64,000 bases of DNA from Paraburkholderia caledonica NBRC 102488 (GTDB taxonomy: Bacteria; Pseudomonadota; Gammaproteobacteria; Burkholderiales; Burkholderiaceae): assembly GCF_000685095.1 (NCBI RefSeq), contig NZ_BAYE01000002.1:124001-188000 (forward strand), in the 5' to 3' direction. Shown in pieces: positions 44,387-53,233 of the stretch. Both the position numbers and the translations under genes were made by a program. The notes beneath the pieces are model-generated. The model had not been told where the DNA came from. It saw nothing but the letters and a program-made list of their open reading frames with translations, and searched no databases. The stretch's first letter is position 1; every line of letters begins with the position of its first letter.

Positions 44387-45214
44387 CTACCGGCTCGCGC
44401 GCGGCGCGTTCGTCGGCTTGACGGGCGCGCTCGGCGAATGCGGCACGTTAGGTGTGTTCGGTACGTTCGGGGCATTCCCCGGCGGCGGCAGCTTGCGCAA
44501 CGCAGCCTGGAAGCTGAGGGTGCGGCTATGCAACGGATGCGCGAAGTCGTTATTCGCGCCGGGCACCTCCGTGCGAATCAGCGCGACCTCGCCCGGTACT
44601 GTACTGGCGATCAGAAACGTGTAGCGCTTCGCGGTGTACTGCGCGAAACGTTCGGCATTGGGATCGTCGAGATAGGGCTGCACGACGATCTGCTGAGCCT
44701 TCACCTGCTTGCCGTCTATCTGGCTCGTCACCGTTTCGATCTTCGGCCCGGCGGCAAGCGCGAGCCGCAAGCGCTGCTGGAAATAGCGCCGTTGTCCGCC
44801 CGTCAACTGCTCCATCTCGGCGATGTCGCGCTCAAGGAAATAGATGATCACCGGGTTGCACTGCAAGCCGCCGTTCGGCAACGATACGGCTCCGCTGTGA
44901 TCGGACACCTGGGCGTCGCCCTTCGCGTTGTCCGGGCTCGTCACGAGCACCTTGACGATGTCGGTGCCGCGCGCGGGCGGGTCGGAACTGAGCAGCGCGT
45001 AGTCGAGTTCGGTTTGCTGCGCGACGCCATGCAGATGATCGGTCGTGAAGATCAGCCGCTCGGCCGACGATATCTCGCTGCTGCCCGCGGCAGGCGCGGC
45101 CGCGTGCGCGTCGCCGATCAAGCACGCGAAGCACGTAAAGCACGCGATGCTCGCGGCGCCTGCCGCGAGCATGCGCCGCCATTCACGTCGCACACCGGCT
45201 CGCGCCGCCGTCAT
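44387..45214 (-). CDS. Unknown secreted protein of the xox operon
   Basis: 275 aa. Signal peptide: basic start, hydrophobic AAGAASIACFTCFACLIG, probable cleavage after GDAHA. The mature part is of no family I recognise; segments include TTDHLHGVAQQTELDYALLS, LPNGGLQCNPVIIYFLERDI and KRYTFLIASTVPGEVALIRT. The last 30 residues are a Pro/Asn-rich tail with repeated NAPNVP, NTPNVP and HSPSAP units. It overlaps xoxJ by 4 bp, so it is made together with XoxJ and probably works in the periplasm with the methanol oxidation system. Confidence 0.8.
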   Translation of the reverse strand: MTAARAGVRREWRRMLAAGAASIACFTCFACLIGDAHAAAPAAGSSEISSAERLIFTTDHLHGVAQQTELDYALLSSDPPARGTDIVKVLVTSPDNAKGDAQVSDHSGAVSLPNGGLQCNPVIIYFLERDIAEMEQLTGGQRRYFQQRLRLALAAGPKIETVTSQIDGKQVKAQQIVVQPYLDDPNAERFAQYTAKRYTFLIASTVPGEVALIRTEVPGANNDFAHPLHSRTLSFQAALRKLPPPGNAPNVPNTPNVPHSPSAPVKPTNAPRASR

Positions 45215-46125
45215 GGCGATGCGTCCGCGGGCTTGCCGGACGGCGCATCGACGGGCTTCAGAAGCGGTACTTCATAACTGGTGAGGATGCTGTCGATCTT
45301 GTCGTGGTTCGCGCCGATCCATTGATCGACCTTGTCTTTCCACGCCTTCTCGCCGTAGCGCACGCCCATCGAGATCGTATAGTCGAAACGGATGCCCGGC
45401 GTGGCCGGAAAAGGCACGAGCTTCACCGAATCGCCGGAACGTTTCGCGAAGTAGCCGGCAATCGGCCCCCACAGAAACACGACGTCCACGTTGCCCGCCT
45501 GCAGATCCTTTTCGATCATCTGGCCGGGATACTCCTGCGGATCGCCGCTTTGCACCTGATACGACACAGCCTGATCGATCAGGTTATGACCGAGCAGCCA
45601 GTCGACCGCGGGCGTCTGCGAGAAGATGCCGAAGCGCAGCTTGTGCAATTGATCCGGCGGCAGCTTGAGCAGATCGTCCGGCGTATTGATGCCGGCCAGT
45701 TCGGGCCGCTTCTTGAACACCATTGCATAGGTGGAGCGCAGATACGGCTGCGTCGTCGAAGTCATGTCGTAGCCTTTCGGCACGCCAATGATCAGATCGC
45801 ATTTGTAGCGCTCGCTGTCGGCCACCTTCTCGCGCAGCGTGTGTCGCACGAAGCCCATACGCTGCGGAAAATACGTGTATTCGAGCTTGTAGCCGAAGTC
45901 GCTCGCCATCTGGCTCGCAATGCGGTTCTCGTAACCCTCGCCCTTGTTGTTCGACAGGGGCATGTTGTTCGGGTCCGCGCACACTCGCAGAACGCCGTCG
46001 GCGCCGTCGTTGTTCGGCAGCGCCGCCTCGCCCTGGGCGCGTACCGCGCCGCTTGCGAGCGCCGCATAGCACAGCGCGCCTGCCACGAGCGCGGCATGCG
46101 CGTGCATGAGTTTGCGATGACGCAT
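45211..46125 (-). CDS. xoxJ: XoxJ/MxaJ-like periplasmic binding protein
   Basis: 304 aa with a signal peptide ending near GAVRAQG. The fold is that of solute-binding proteins (LRVCADPNNMPLSNNKGEGY, then NRIASQMASDFGYKLEYTYF), the quinoprotein dehydrogenase-associated type. XoxJ is thought to bind apo-dehydrogenase and help cofactor or metal loading rather than transport. A strong AGGAGG site precedes the ATG. It follows xoxG by 30 bp. Confidence 0.9.
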   Translation of the reverse strand: MRHRKLMHAHAALVAGALCYAALASGAVRAQGEAALPNNDGADGVLRVCADPNNMPLSNNKGEGYENRIASQMASDFGYKLEYTYFPQRMGFVRHTLREKVADSERYKCDLIIGVPKGYDMTSTTQPYLRSTYAMVFKKRPELAGINTPDDLLKLPPDQLHKLRFGIFSQTPAVDWLLGHNLIDQAVSYQVQSGDPQEYPGQMIEKDLQAGNVDVVFLWGPIAGYFAKRSGDSVKLVPFPATPGIRFDYTISMGVRYGEKAWKDKVDQWIGANHDKIDSILTSYEVPLLKPVDAPSGKPADASP

Positions 46126-46155
46126 CGATTACCTCCTGAAGTTGTGGCGCCGGCG

Positions 46156-46575
46156 TTATTTCGCGTCGATGGCCTGCAGATCGCCGGGCTTGATCTGCCC
46201 GTCGGAGCGCCCTTTCAGATAGGCGTAAAGGTTCTCCCAGTTCTTTTGCATCATCTGGCTGGAACTGAAGTCAGGCATGCCCTTGTCGACCCGCCCACCG
46301 AACACCGTGCGGTGAAACTCGTTCTTGTCGAGCGTCTTGAAGGCGTCGACAAGCGAGGGTCCCACCATGCCCTGCTGTTGCGCGCCGTGGCAGCGTTCGC
46401 ATGCAAGTGCGCGCCAGGTCTTCCATCCTTGCAACGTATTGGCGTCCACCTTGCTGCCGTCGACCACCTTGTACGCCACCTGGGCCATCGCGGGATTGGT
46501 CTGGGCGTACGTGACAGGCAGCATGACGAAAACGACGGGCAGTGCCGCCCGCAACAAGATTGCTCGGCGTTTCAT
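46156..46575 (-). CDS. xoxG: XoxG-type cytochrome c (electron acceptor of XoxF)
   Basis: 139 aa with signal peptide (AILLRAALPVVFVMLPVTYA). One haem c site, ALACERCHGAQQQG, and the axial Met probably in DKGMPDFSSSQM. Cytochromes of this kind accept electrons from PQQ dehydrogenases. It lies between xoxF and xoxJ. Confidence 0.88.
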   Translation of the reverse strand: MKRRAILLRAALPVVFVMLPVTYAQTNPAMAQVAYKVVDGSKVDANTLQGWKTWRALACERCHGAQQQGMVGPSLVDAFKTLDKNEFHRTVFGGRVDKGMPDFSSSQMMQKNWENLYAYLKGRSDGQIKPGDLQAIDAK

Positions 46576-46661
46576 AGACAGATGTCTCCTGATGTTAGAG
46601 CCGCGCCCCGATGCGTTTCATCGACGCATTGCTGCATCTCTGCAAGCGCGCGGACCTGGTA

Positions 46662-46705
46662 ACTCGTATGTGACTCGTAGGTGACTCGTATGCAACTCGT
46701 GGTTC
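46662..46705. repeat. Four-unit 11-bp tandem repeat between xoxF and xoxG
   Basis: ACTCGT recurs at 46662, 46673, 46684 and 46695, exactly 11 bp apart; the full units are ACTCGTATGTG, ACTCGTAGGTG, ACTCGTATGCA and ACTCGTGGTTC. The 227-bp xoxF-xoxG gap holds no gene. Helical-turn spacing could place protein sites on one DNA face, or the repeat may be slippage debris. Confidence 0.6.
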
Positions 46706-46802
46706 GAACCCGCATTGAACCGACCTGACCGAACCGGCGCCGCCGGCTGCCCCCGGTGCTTCACCAGGAGCGAACCGGCCGCGCGATTCGAACGACCTGC
46801 GC

Positions 46803-48620
46803 TCAGCTGTTGCCGCCAGGAATGGCGAACACGAAGAGCGTCCCGCCGAGCGCCGTATACTTCGCGAGCTCGCGATAACCGCCCACCGCGCCCAGGCCTT
46901 CCGTCGATTTCTCGAGCCCTGCCGCCATCCCGATACCGGCCCAGCCGCCAATGCCCGAGTAGACGCCGACGTACTGCTTGCCCTGATACTGGTACGTGAA
47001 CACGTTGCCGATGATCCCCGACGGGGTCTTGAAGCGCCACAACTCCTTGCCGTCCTTGATGCGAACCGCCTTGAGATAGCCTTCCAGCGTGCCGTAGAAC
47101 GCAATGCCGCCGGCGGTCGCGAGCGCGCCCGACCACACCGAGAACTTCTCCGGCTTGGACCAGACGATCTTGCCCTTCGCCGCATCCCACGCGATGAAAT
47201 TGCCCATCGCATTGTTCTCGTTCGGACCCGGATACATCGACAGCGTCGCGCCCACATACGGCTGACCTGACACGTAGTCGACATCGAACGGTTCGTAGTC
47301 CATGCAAACGTGATTCGTCGGCACGAGGAAGAGGTTCGAGTTCGGGTCGTACGCTGCGGGCTGCTGATCCTTCGAGCCGAGCGCCGCCGGACAGATGCCC
47401 TTCACGTTGTGATCCGAACCTGCTGCCTGCGTCGAATACGCCGCGTTACGAATCGGCTTGCCGCTCTTCAGGTCGACGCTGTCGGCCCAGTTCACGGCCG
47501 GGTCGAACTTCTGCGCAACGAGCAGTTGGCCGCTCTCGCGGTTCAACGTGTAGCCGAAGCCATTGCGGTCGAAGTGAACGATGGCGGGTACCTTCTTGCC
47601 GTCGATCGTCAGATCCGACAGGATCATTTCATTGACGCCGTCGTAGTCCCACTCGTCGTGAGGCGTCATCTGATAGACCCACTTCGCCATGCCGGTATTC
47701 AGATCGCGGGCCATGATCGACATCGACCACTTGTTGTCGCCCGGACGTTGCGTCGGGTTCCATGTGCCGGGATTGCCGGTGCCGTAGTAGACAAGGTTGA
47801 GCTTCGGATCCCACGCATACCAGCCCCACGTGGTGCCGCCGCCCAGCTTCCACTGATCGCCCTTCCAGGACTTCAGCGACGAGTCCGCGCCCACCGGCAC
47901 CATCTTGCCGTCGGCGTAGGTCATCGTTTTGTCGGGGTCCATCAGCATGTCTTTATCCGGACCCGTGCTGTACGCGGTCCAGGCCGGTTTGCCGGTCTTG
48001 ATGTCATACGCGATCAGACGTCCACGCACGCCGAACTCGCCGCCCGAGATGCCCGTCAACACTTTGTCGCCGAAAACGTGCGGCGCGTTGGTATTGGTTT
48101 CGCCGGCTTTCGAGTTGCCGTTTTGCGCGGTCCAGACCACGTCGCCCGTTTTAGCGTTCAACGCGACGAGCTTGGTATCGGCTTGCTGCAGGAAGATCTT
48201 GCCGTCGCCATAGGCGAGCCCGCGATTGACTGTGTCGCAGCACATCACGGAGACAACTGAATCGTCCTGCTTCGGCTGGTACTGCCAGAGGAATGTTTGA
48301 TCCTTCAGGTTGATCGCAATCACCTTGTTAGGGAACGGCGAGTGGATATACATGGTGTCGCCGATCACGAGCGGCGCGCCTTCATGGCCGCGCAGCACGC
48401 CGGTCGACATGGTCCACGCGACCTGTAGTTTGCCGACGTTGTTCTCGTTGATCTGCTTGAGAGGGCTGTAGCGGTGATTCGCATAATCGCCTGCCTGCGC
48501 CGCCCAGTTCGACGGACTTTTCATGAGCCCATCGAGCTGCGAATCGGCCTGTGCAACGATAGAGCTCATGGCTGCCGACGCGAGGATCGCGAGCCCAAGA
48601 ACCGTGGTGCGTAAGTTCAT
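46803..48620 (-). CDS. xoxF: Lanthanide-type PQQ methanol dehydrogenase XoxF
   Basis: 605 aa, signal peptide to about residue 25 (SSIVAQA). Eight-bladed propeller quinoprotein. The adjacent Cys pair that contacts PQQ is Cys127-Cys128 (VMCCDT). Metal ligands: Glu195 (GGEFGVRG), Asn283 (GTGNPGTW), catalytic Asp325 and the additional Asp327 in [10 protein letters not shown]. Calcium-type MxaF has Ala at the last position; the Asp marks lanthanide-dependent enzymes. Oxidises methanol to formaldehyde (or formate) in the periplasm. A strong GGAGGAG site precedes the ATG; it heads the run with xoxG and xoxJ. Confidence 0.95.
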   Translation of the reverse strand: MNLRTTVLGLAILASAAMSSIVAQADSQLDGLMKSPSNWAAQAGDYANHRYSPLKQINENNVGKLQVAWTMSTGVLRGHEGAPLVIGDTMYIHSPFPNKVIAINLKDQTFLWQYQPKQDDSVVSVMCCDTVNRGLAYGDGKIFLQQADTKLVALNAKTGDVVWTAQNGNSKAGETNTNAPHVFGDKVLTGISGGEFGVRGRLIAYDIKTGKPAWTAYSTGPDKDMLMDPDKTMTYADGKMVPVGADSSLKSWKGDQWKLGGGTTWGWYAWDPKLNLVYYGTGNPGTWNPTQRPGDNKWSMSIMARDLNTGMAKWVYQMTPHDEWDYDGVNEMILSDLTIDGKKVPAIVHFDRNGFGYTLNRESGQLLVAQKFDPAVNWADSVDLKSGKPIRNAAYSTQAAGSDHNVKGICPAALGSKDQQPAAYDPNSNLFLVPTNHVCMDYEPFDVDYVSGQPYVGATLSMYPGPNENNAMGNFIAWDAAKGKIVWSKPEKFSVWSGALATAGGIAFYGTLEGYLKAVRIKDGKELWRFKTPSGIIGNVFTYQYQGKQYVGVYSGIGGWAGIGMAAGLEKSTEGLGAVGGYRELAKYTALGGTLFVFAIPGGNS

Positions 48621-48930
48621 GTCTCCTCCAGAATGGTCTTGCTGTTCAACTCACGAATGACCCACGCTACCTCGTCGCACCGGGCGCGCCCTCCACGGAT
48701 GCAGGGTAACGATCAGCGCCATTCCCAATCGTTGTCGGGTTTGCGGCGCATGACGGCCAACGCATATTCCATGCCGGTCACGCAGCGGCAGCGACCGCCT
48801 TCGCCGCCACAAGCCGGTCTGAAAACGCCGCACAGGCACACGGGATCGGGCTATGCGCCGTGCCTCGGGCACCGTTGGCGTCGCCGTGTGCAGGCTGTAT
48901 CAGAGGCAATGGCGCGAGATAGCGTTCGGC

Positions 48931-48949
48931 GGTGTCACGCGGTCACACC
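48931..48949. promoter_or_regulatory. Dyad A upstream of xoxF
   Basis: GGTGTCAC-GCG-GTCACACC, seven of eight arm positions symmetric. Shares the half-site GTGTCA with dyad B; the two centres are 34 bp apart, about three helical turns. Candidate site for the CbbR-like regulator. Confidence 0.45.
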
Positions 48950-48965
48950 ACTTGGTCCGGGCATG

Positions 48966-48982
48966 TGGCACATACTGTGTCA
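48966..48982. promoter_or_regulatory. Dyad B upstream of xoxF
   Basis: TGGCACA-TAC-TGTGTCA, six of seven arm positions symmetric. A similar TGGCAC/GTGCCA pair occurs upstream of fae at 56296-56322. Confidence 0.45.
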
Positions 48983-49143
48983 TTGCCCGATACGAAGCGT
49001 GTCCGTCGCGTCGCAGGCCGCGGAGGAACCGCTTCGCAAAAGCGCTGCATCGGGTTCGCGCGAGTACGGCGCGTCCGGTGGCGGGTCGTTTGCAGCGCAA
49101 CATGAGTGTTATCGATCGAATCAACATCCGCGGAGAAGCGATC

Positions 49144-49551
49144 ATGGCAAAAACCGAGAAGACCTATACCGACGAGGAGATCCAGCAACGGCTCGTCGGC
49201 CCGCTCCAGCACTGGTACGTGGAAGACGGCTGGCTGCGGCGCAAATACCGCACCGAGGGCTGGAAGGGAACGTTGATGGTGGTGAACGCAGTGGGCCATC
49301 TCGCCGAAGCCGCATGGCATCACCCTGATCTCACGGTCTCCTATGCATTCGTGATCGTGAAGCTGAAGACGCACTCCGCGAAAGGCATCACCGACAAGGA
49401 CTTGGCGCTCGCGAACAAGATCGAGTCGTTCATCCAGTGGCAGCCGGCCACCGAAGGCGGCCCGCTGGAAGGCACGCCGAGCGACGACCAGCGCTTTCGC
49501 TACATCAAGTACGACGCGCCCAAAGCGGAGGGAACGGCCGAGGGCGGCTGA
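49144..49551 (+). CDS. Pterin-4a-carbinolamine dehydratase-like protein
   Basis: 135 aa from the ATG at 49144 with GGAG upstream; an ATG at 49102 is a weaker option. Fold shown by EGWKGTLMVVNAVGHLAEAA, the catalytic-site pair WHHPDLTVSYAFVIVKLKTH and the C-terminal helix KDLALANKIESFIQ. In methylotrophs a homologue sits with H4MPT genes; it may act in pterin biosynthesis or recycling. First gene of the rightward H4MPT unit. Confidence 0.85.
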   Translation: MAKTEKTYTDEEIQQRLVGPLQHWYVEDGWLRRKYRTEGWKGTLMVVNAVGHLAEAAWHHPDLTVSYAFVIVKLKTHSAKGITDKDLALANKIESFIQWQPATEGGPLEGTPSDDQRFRYIKYDAPKAEGTAEGG

Positions 49552-49750
49552 AGCGCGAGCGGCGACAGCGGGAGCGGCCGGCACGTCATCTGGTACGTCC
49601 GAAAGCGGACCTCCCCGCATGTGCCTGGTACGGCTTTCGCTTAACGTCCTGCGCCGGCCGCCGCGCGACGGCACACGCCGTCGCCATGGCGGCGTGTGCG
49701 GCTCGCCGTGCCGATCTACACCGGATCACGCCCGAACAAGGACACTTGCG

Positions 49751-50779
49751 ATGCAGCTTCACGTTCGCCGCCTTCCGCCTGACGCCACCGTGACGGTCGA
49801 TGCCCCCGCGCGGTTGCATCTGGGCTTTCTCGACCCGAATGCGTCGCTCGGACGCGCGTTCGGCAGCGTCGGACTCGTGATCGACGGCGGCGGCACTCGC
49901 GTCGAAGCACGGCTCGCTGAACGCGACCGCATCGACGGCGCGGTGTCGGATGCGGAACGCGAGCGCATCGCGGTTTGTCTCGAACGGCTGCACGCCGCCT
50001 ACGACCCAACGCCCGTCGCCATCGACGTCACCCAGACACCGCGCGCCCACACGGGCCTCGGATCGGGGACGCAACTCGCGCTCGCGGTCGGCGTGGCGTT
50101 CGTCCGGCTGCTCGGCCACGTCGCGGCGAGCGCCGAACTGGCGGCCCTGCTTGGACGCGGCGCGCGCTCGGGCATCGGCGTGCTCGGTTTCGATTCGGGC
50201 GGCCTGCTGGTGGACGGCGGTCCGTCGGGCGATCTGCATCCCGGCGTGCCGCCGCTGCTCGCACGTCAACCGTTTCCCGACGACTGGCGTGTGCTGCTCG
50301 TCAGCGACAATTCACGCGAAGGTCTGCACGGCGCTGACGAACGGCGCGGCCTTGCCGCGCTCGCGCCGTTCCCGCAGAAACTCGCCGCGCATCTGTGCCA
50401 CCTCGTGCTGATGAAGATTCTGCCGGGCGCCGCCGAGCGGAGCATCGTGCCGTTCGCGCATGGGTTGACCGAGATGCAGCAGACCATCGGCGAATATTTC
50501 GCGCCCGTGCAAGGCGGCGTGTTCGCGAGCCCCGGCGTCGAGCGTGCGCTGCGCGCCGTGGCCGCACAGCGCACCGCCGGAATTGGCCAGAGTTCGTGGG
50601 GGCCGACGGGCTTTGCGATCGTCGGCAGCGCGCGCGACGCCGAAGGCGCGCTCGCCGCAGCGCGCGAAGCCACGCGCGGCATGCCGCATATCGAATGCAC
50701 GATTGTGACGGGGCGCAATCGCGGCGCGACGGTGCGCGTCGCCGAAGCGCGGCAGCACCGGCGCATCGACGCCGCATGA
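49751..50779 (+). CDS. mptG: Beta-ribofuranosylaminobenzene 5-phosphate synthase
   Basis: 342 aa. GHMP kinase-like fold: VDAPARLHLGFLDPNASLGR at the N-terminus and the glycine loop RAHTGLGSGTQLALAVGVAF near residues 97-116. Beta-RFAP synthase joins 4-hydroxybenzoate or p-aminobenzoate with PRPP, the first committed step of methanopterin synthesis. It is 199 bp after the dehydratase-like gene. Confidence 0.92.
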   Translation: MQLHVRRLPPDATVTVDAPARLHLGFLDPNASLGRAFGSVGLVIDGGGTRVEARLAERDRIDGAVSDAERERIAVCLERLHAAYDPTPVAIDVTQTPRAHTGLGSGTQLALAVGVAFVRLLGHVAASAELAALLGRGARSGIGVLGFDSGGLLVDGGPSGDLHPGVPPLLARQPFPDDWRVLLVSDNSREGLHGADERRGLAALAPFPQKLAAHLCHLVLMKILPGAAERSIVPFAHGLTEMQQTIGEYFAPVQGGVFASPGVERALRAVAAQRTAGIGQSSWGPTGFAIVGSARDAEGALAAAREATRGMPHIECTIVTGRNRGATVRVAEARQHRRIDAA

Positions 50780-51049
50780 TGTGCCTTTATTCCGCGCCGC
50801 GGGCTCCGGACCGGACAGCCGGCGAACTGGCGCGTCGAAATGAAGCGCGCGCGAACGCGCGACCTTTAAATGGCCCGCTCGCGAAAGCCCCGCGCATGCA
50901 CATACGGCGCTGGCGGCCCATGCAACAGGCGCGGCACACGCGCCATCGATCCGACACGCACCCGCCGGGCCGATGCGCCCACGCGCGGCAACGCACTTGC
51001 CCTCGCGTTGCGCAGTTCATGACATCGTCACTGAAACGAGCCCCCTGCC

Positions 51050-51991
51050 ATGTCCGACACTACTGAAAAACCCGCTGAAAGGCCCTACATCCTGCACATG
51101 TTCACGGCCACGCCGCAGATGAGTCCGTTCGACGTCAATATGGCCGCCGACGCCGGCTACCAGATCATCGTGCCGTATTGCAATGTCGACGCCGGAATGG
51201 TCGCCAACCTCACTCAGGACGCGATCTTTTCGCGCGGCCCGAAAGGCGTGGCGCGCACCGGCATCTTCATCGGCGGACGCGACGTGATGCTCGCCGCCGA
51301 CATGCTCGACACCGCGCGCAAAGCCATGGTCCCGCCATTCGAGGTGTCCGTGTTCGCCGATCCGAGCGGCGCATATACGACCGCCGCCGCGCTGGTCGCG
51401 CTGGCCGAGCGTCATCTGGGCAAGGCCTACGGGATGGAACTGGGCGGCAAGCGCGTGCTGATTCTCGGCGGCACGGGCGCCGTCGGACGCGTGGCGGCGG
51501 CGATGGCGGCTTCGCTCGGCGCGGATGTGTCGATCGGGAGCCACACCGACCAGGCGCGCGCGGTGCGGGTCAGCGACGATCTGAATCAGCGCTTCGGCAT
51601 CGTGACCAAAGGCGTGGGCACGGCGACCCCCGCCGAACTGCGCGCGGTGCTCGGCGAGGCCGAGATCGTGCTGGCCACGGCGATTGCCGGCGTGCAGGTG
51701 GTGACCCGCGAAGACCTCGAACACGCGCGCCGTCTGCTGATCGCCGCCGACGTCAACGCGGTGCCGCCCGAAGGCATTGCCGGCGTCAACGTGATGAACG
51801 ACGGCAAGCCGATCGAAGGCGTGCCCACCACGGGCGGCGCAATCGGCATCGGCGCACTGGCGATCGGCAATGTCAAATATCAGGTCGAACACCGGCTGTT
51901 CACGCGGATGCGCACGGGGGGCAAACCCGTCTACCTGAGCTTCCCGCAAGCGTTCGACGAGGCGCGCGCCGTCGCGGCCGGTCTTGGCTGA
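51050..51991 (+). CDS. mtdB: Methylene-tetrahydromethanopterin dehydrogenase
   Basis: 313 aa. N-terminal PYILHMFTATPQMSPFDVNM is diagnostic for MtdA/MtdB; the NAD(P)-binding motif is RVLILGGTGAVGRVAAAMAA at about residues 134-153. It oxidises methylene-H4MPT to methenyl-H4MPT. The call as MtdB rather than MtdA rests on the H4MPT context. It is preceded by 270 bp that may hold a promoter and followed by an ATP-grasp gene at 27 bp. Confidence 0.93.
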   Translation: MSDTTEKPAERPYILHMFTATPQMSPFDVNMAADAGYQIIVPYCNVDAGMVANLTQDAIFSRGPKGVARTGIFIGGRDVMLAADMLDTARKAMVPPFEVSVFADPSGAYTTAAALVALAERHLGKAYGMELGGKRVLILGGTGAVGRVAAAMAASLGADVSIGSHTDQARAVRVSDDLNQRFGIVTKGVGTATPAELRAVLGEAEIVLATAIAGVQVVTREDLEHARRLLIAADVNAVPPEGIAGVNVMNDGKPIEGVPTTGGAIGIGALAIGNVKYQVEHRLFTRMRTGGKPVYLSFPQAFDEARAVAAGLG

Positions 51992-52018
51992 GCGGCGAGC
52001 CGTGCAGGGGCACCAACC

Positions 52019-53233
52019 ATGATCATGCGTTCATCTCCAGCGCGTGCGCCGTTCGTCGCGGTGGCGGGCCTGTCTGCGCGGATGCTCGCGCAGTCCGCCG
52101 CGCGTGCCGGCTTGCGGGTCGTCGCGCTCGACGTGTTCGGCGACCGCGATACGCGCGAGGCCTCCGAACTGTGGTTCGACATCGGCGGCGGTCCGTTGTC
52201 GATCGACGCCGCGCGGCTCACCGACGCGCTCGAACGCAGCGCGCGCCTGCCGGGAATGATCGGCTGGATCGACGGCAGCGGGCTCGAACCGTTCGTTGCG
52301 CAGTTGCGCAGTGCACCAGGCCTGCCGCGCTTCATTGGCAATTCCGTCGACGCCACCGCCGCCGTGCGTGATCCGCGGCGCTTCTTCGCGCTGCTCGACG
52401 AACTCGGCATTCCGCATCCGCCGGTCGCCTTCACGCGCCCCGTCGCGCCGCAGGGCTGGCTCGCGAAACGCGCGGACGGCTGCGGCGGAACGCATGTCGA
52501 GCCGCTCGCCGCGGTTGCCGACGCACGCGTTCCCGCGCAAGTCTATTTCCAGCGCCACAGCCGAGGCGTCGCGATGTCCGCGCTCTTTATCGCGGCGCGC
52601 GGCAGCGCGCGCGTGATCGGCTTCGCGCACCAGCTCACGTGCGCGATGGGCAACTTGCCGTTCGTGCATGCGGGCTCCATCGGCCCAATCGACCTGCCCC
52701 CCGCCGTCGAGGTGCGCGTTCGAGGGGCGATCGCCGCGTTGTGCGCGCGCGTCGGGCTTAGCGGCATCAATAGCTGCGACTTTCTGCTCGACGGCGATTC
52801 GTTCGAACTGCTCGAAATCAACACACGCCCTTCATCGACGATGACGCTTTACGAAACCGCCTCTCCCGATGCATGGGCACGCGGGCTCGTCGCCAGTCAT
52901 ATCGACGCCTGCCGTCACGGCCGTCTGCCCGCCGAACCCGCGCGTGCGACGTGGCGCGCCGGTCAACGGGTGCTGTTCGCGCCGCGTCCGTTCGCTGTCT
53001 CGCAAGCGTTCAGCGATGCATGCATGCGCGATTCGCATTGCCGCGACGTGCCGATGCCCGGCACATGGGTCGAAGCCGGTCAGCCCGTCTGCACGCTCAT
53101 CGTGCGCGCCGCTTCGGTGGACGCGGTGCGGCATGCGCTCGACGCCCAGCACACGCTGGTGCTGCAACGAATCGAAACCTGCCATGAGCCCTGCTATGAG
53201 CCCGACTCTGCCTTCATCCACTGCCACTCCTGA
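52019..53233 (+). CDS. ATP-grasp protein of the H4MPT cluster
   Basis: 404 aa. ATP-grasp features: GWLAKRADGCGGTHVEPL (phosphate-binding part), INSCDFLLDGDSFELLEINT with RPSSTMTLYETASPDAW (metal ligands Asp/Glu/Asn). Homologues are conserved in bacterial H4MPT gene clusters (OrfY-like) and are needed for the pathway in methylotrophs, but the reaction is not established. A carboxylate-amine ligation in cofactor side-chain synthesis is likely. It overlaps mch by 50 bp. Confidence 0.82.
   Translation: MIMRSSPARAPFVAVAGLSARMLAQSAARAGLRVVALDVFGDRDTREASELWFDIGGGPLSIDAARLTDALERSARLPGMIGWIDGSGLEPFVAQLRSAPGLPRFIGNSVDATAAVRDPRRFFALLDELGIPHPPVAFTRPVAPQGWLAKRADGCGGTHVEPLAAVADARVPAQVYFQRHSRGVAMSALFIAARGSARVIGFAHQLTCAMGNLPFVHAGSIGPIDLPPAVEVRVRGAIAALCARVGLSGINSCDFLLDGDSFELLEINTRPSSTMTLYETASPDAWARGLVASHIDACRHGRLPAEPARATWRAGQRVLFAPRPFAVSQAFSDACMRDSHCRDVPMPGTWVEAGQPVCTLIVRAASVDAVRHALDAQHTLVLQRIETCHEPCYEPDSAFIHCHS

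Larger units (their letters stand above)
48621..49143. promoter_or_regulatory. Divergent control region of the C1 island
   Basis: 523 bp between xoxF and the pterin dehydratase-like gene, no supported gene. Two related dyads lie at 48931-48949 and 48966-48982 (separate entries). This region probably carries the promoters of both the methanol oxidation run and the H4MPT genes. Confidence 0.6.

Noticed and set aside
46803..48620. Calling the dehydrogenase MxaF or an ethanol dehydrogenase ExaA
   Set aside because: The Asp at 327 argues against MxaF, and the xoxG/xoxJ neighbours and length argue against ExaA.
50986..51001. GG-N10-GC sequence (CGGCAACGCACTTGCC) as a sigma-54 promoter for mtdB
   Set aside because: The spacing fits and a sigma-54 activator is encoded nearby, but the -24 box is poor and such patterns are common by chance in GC-rich DNA.
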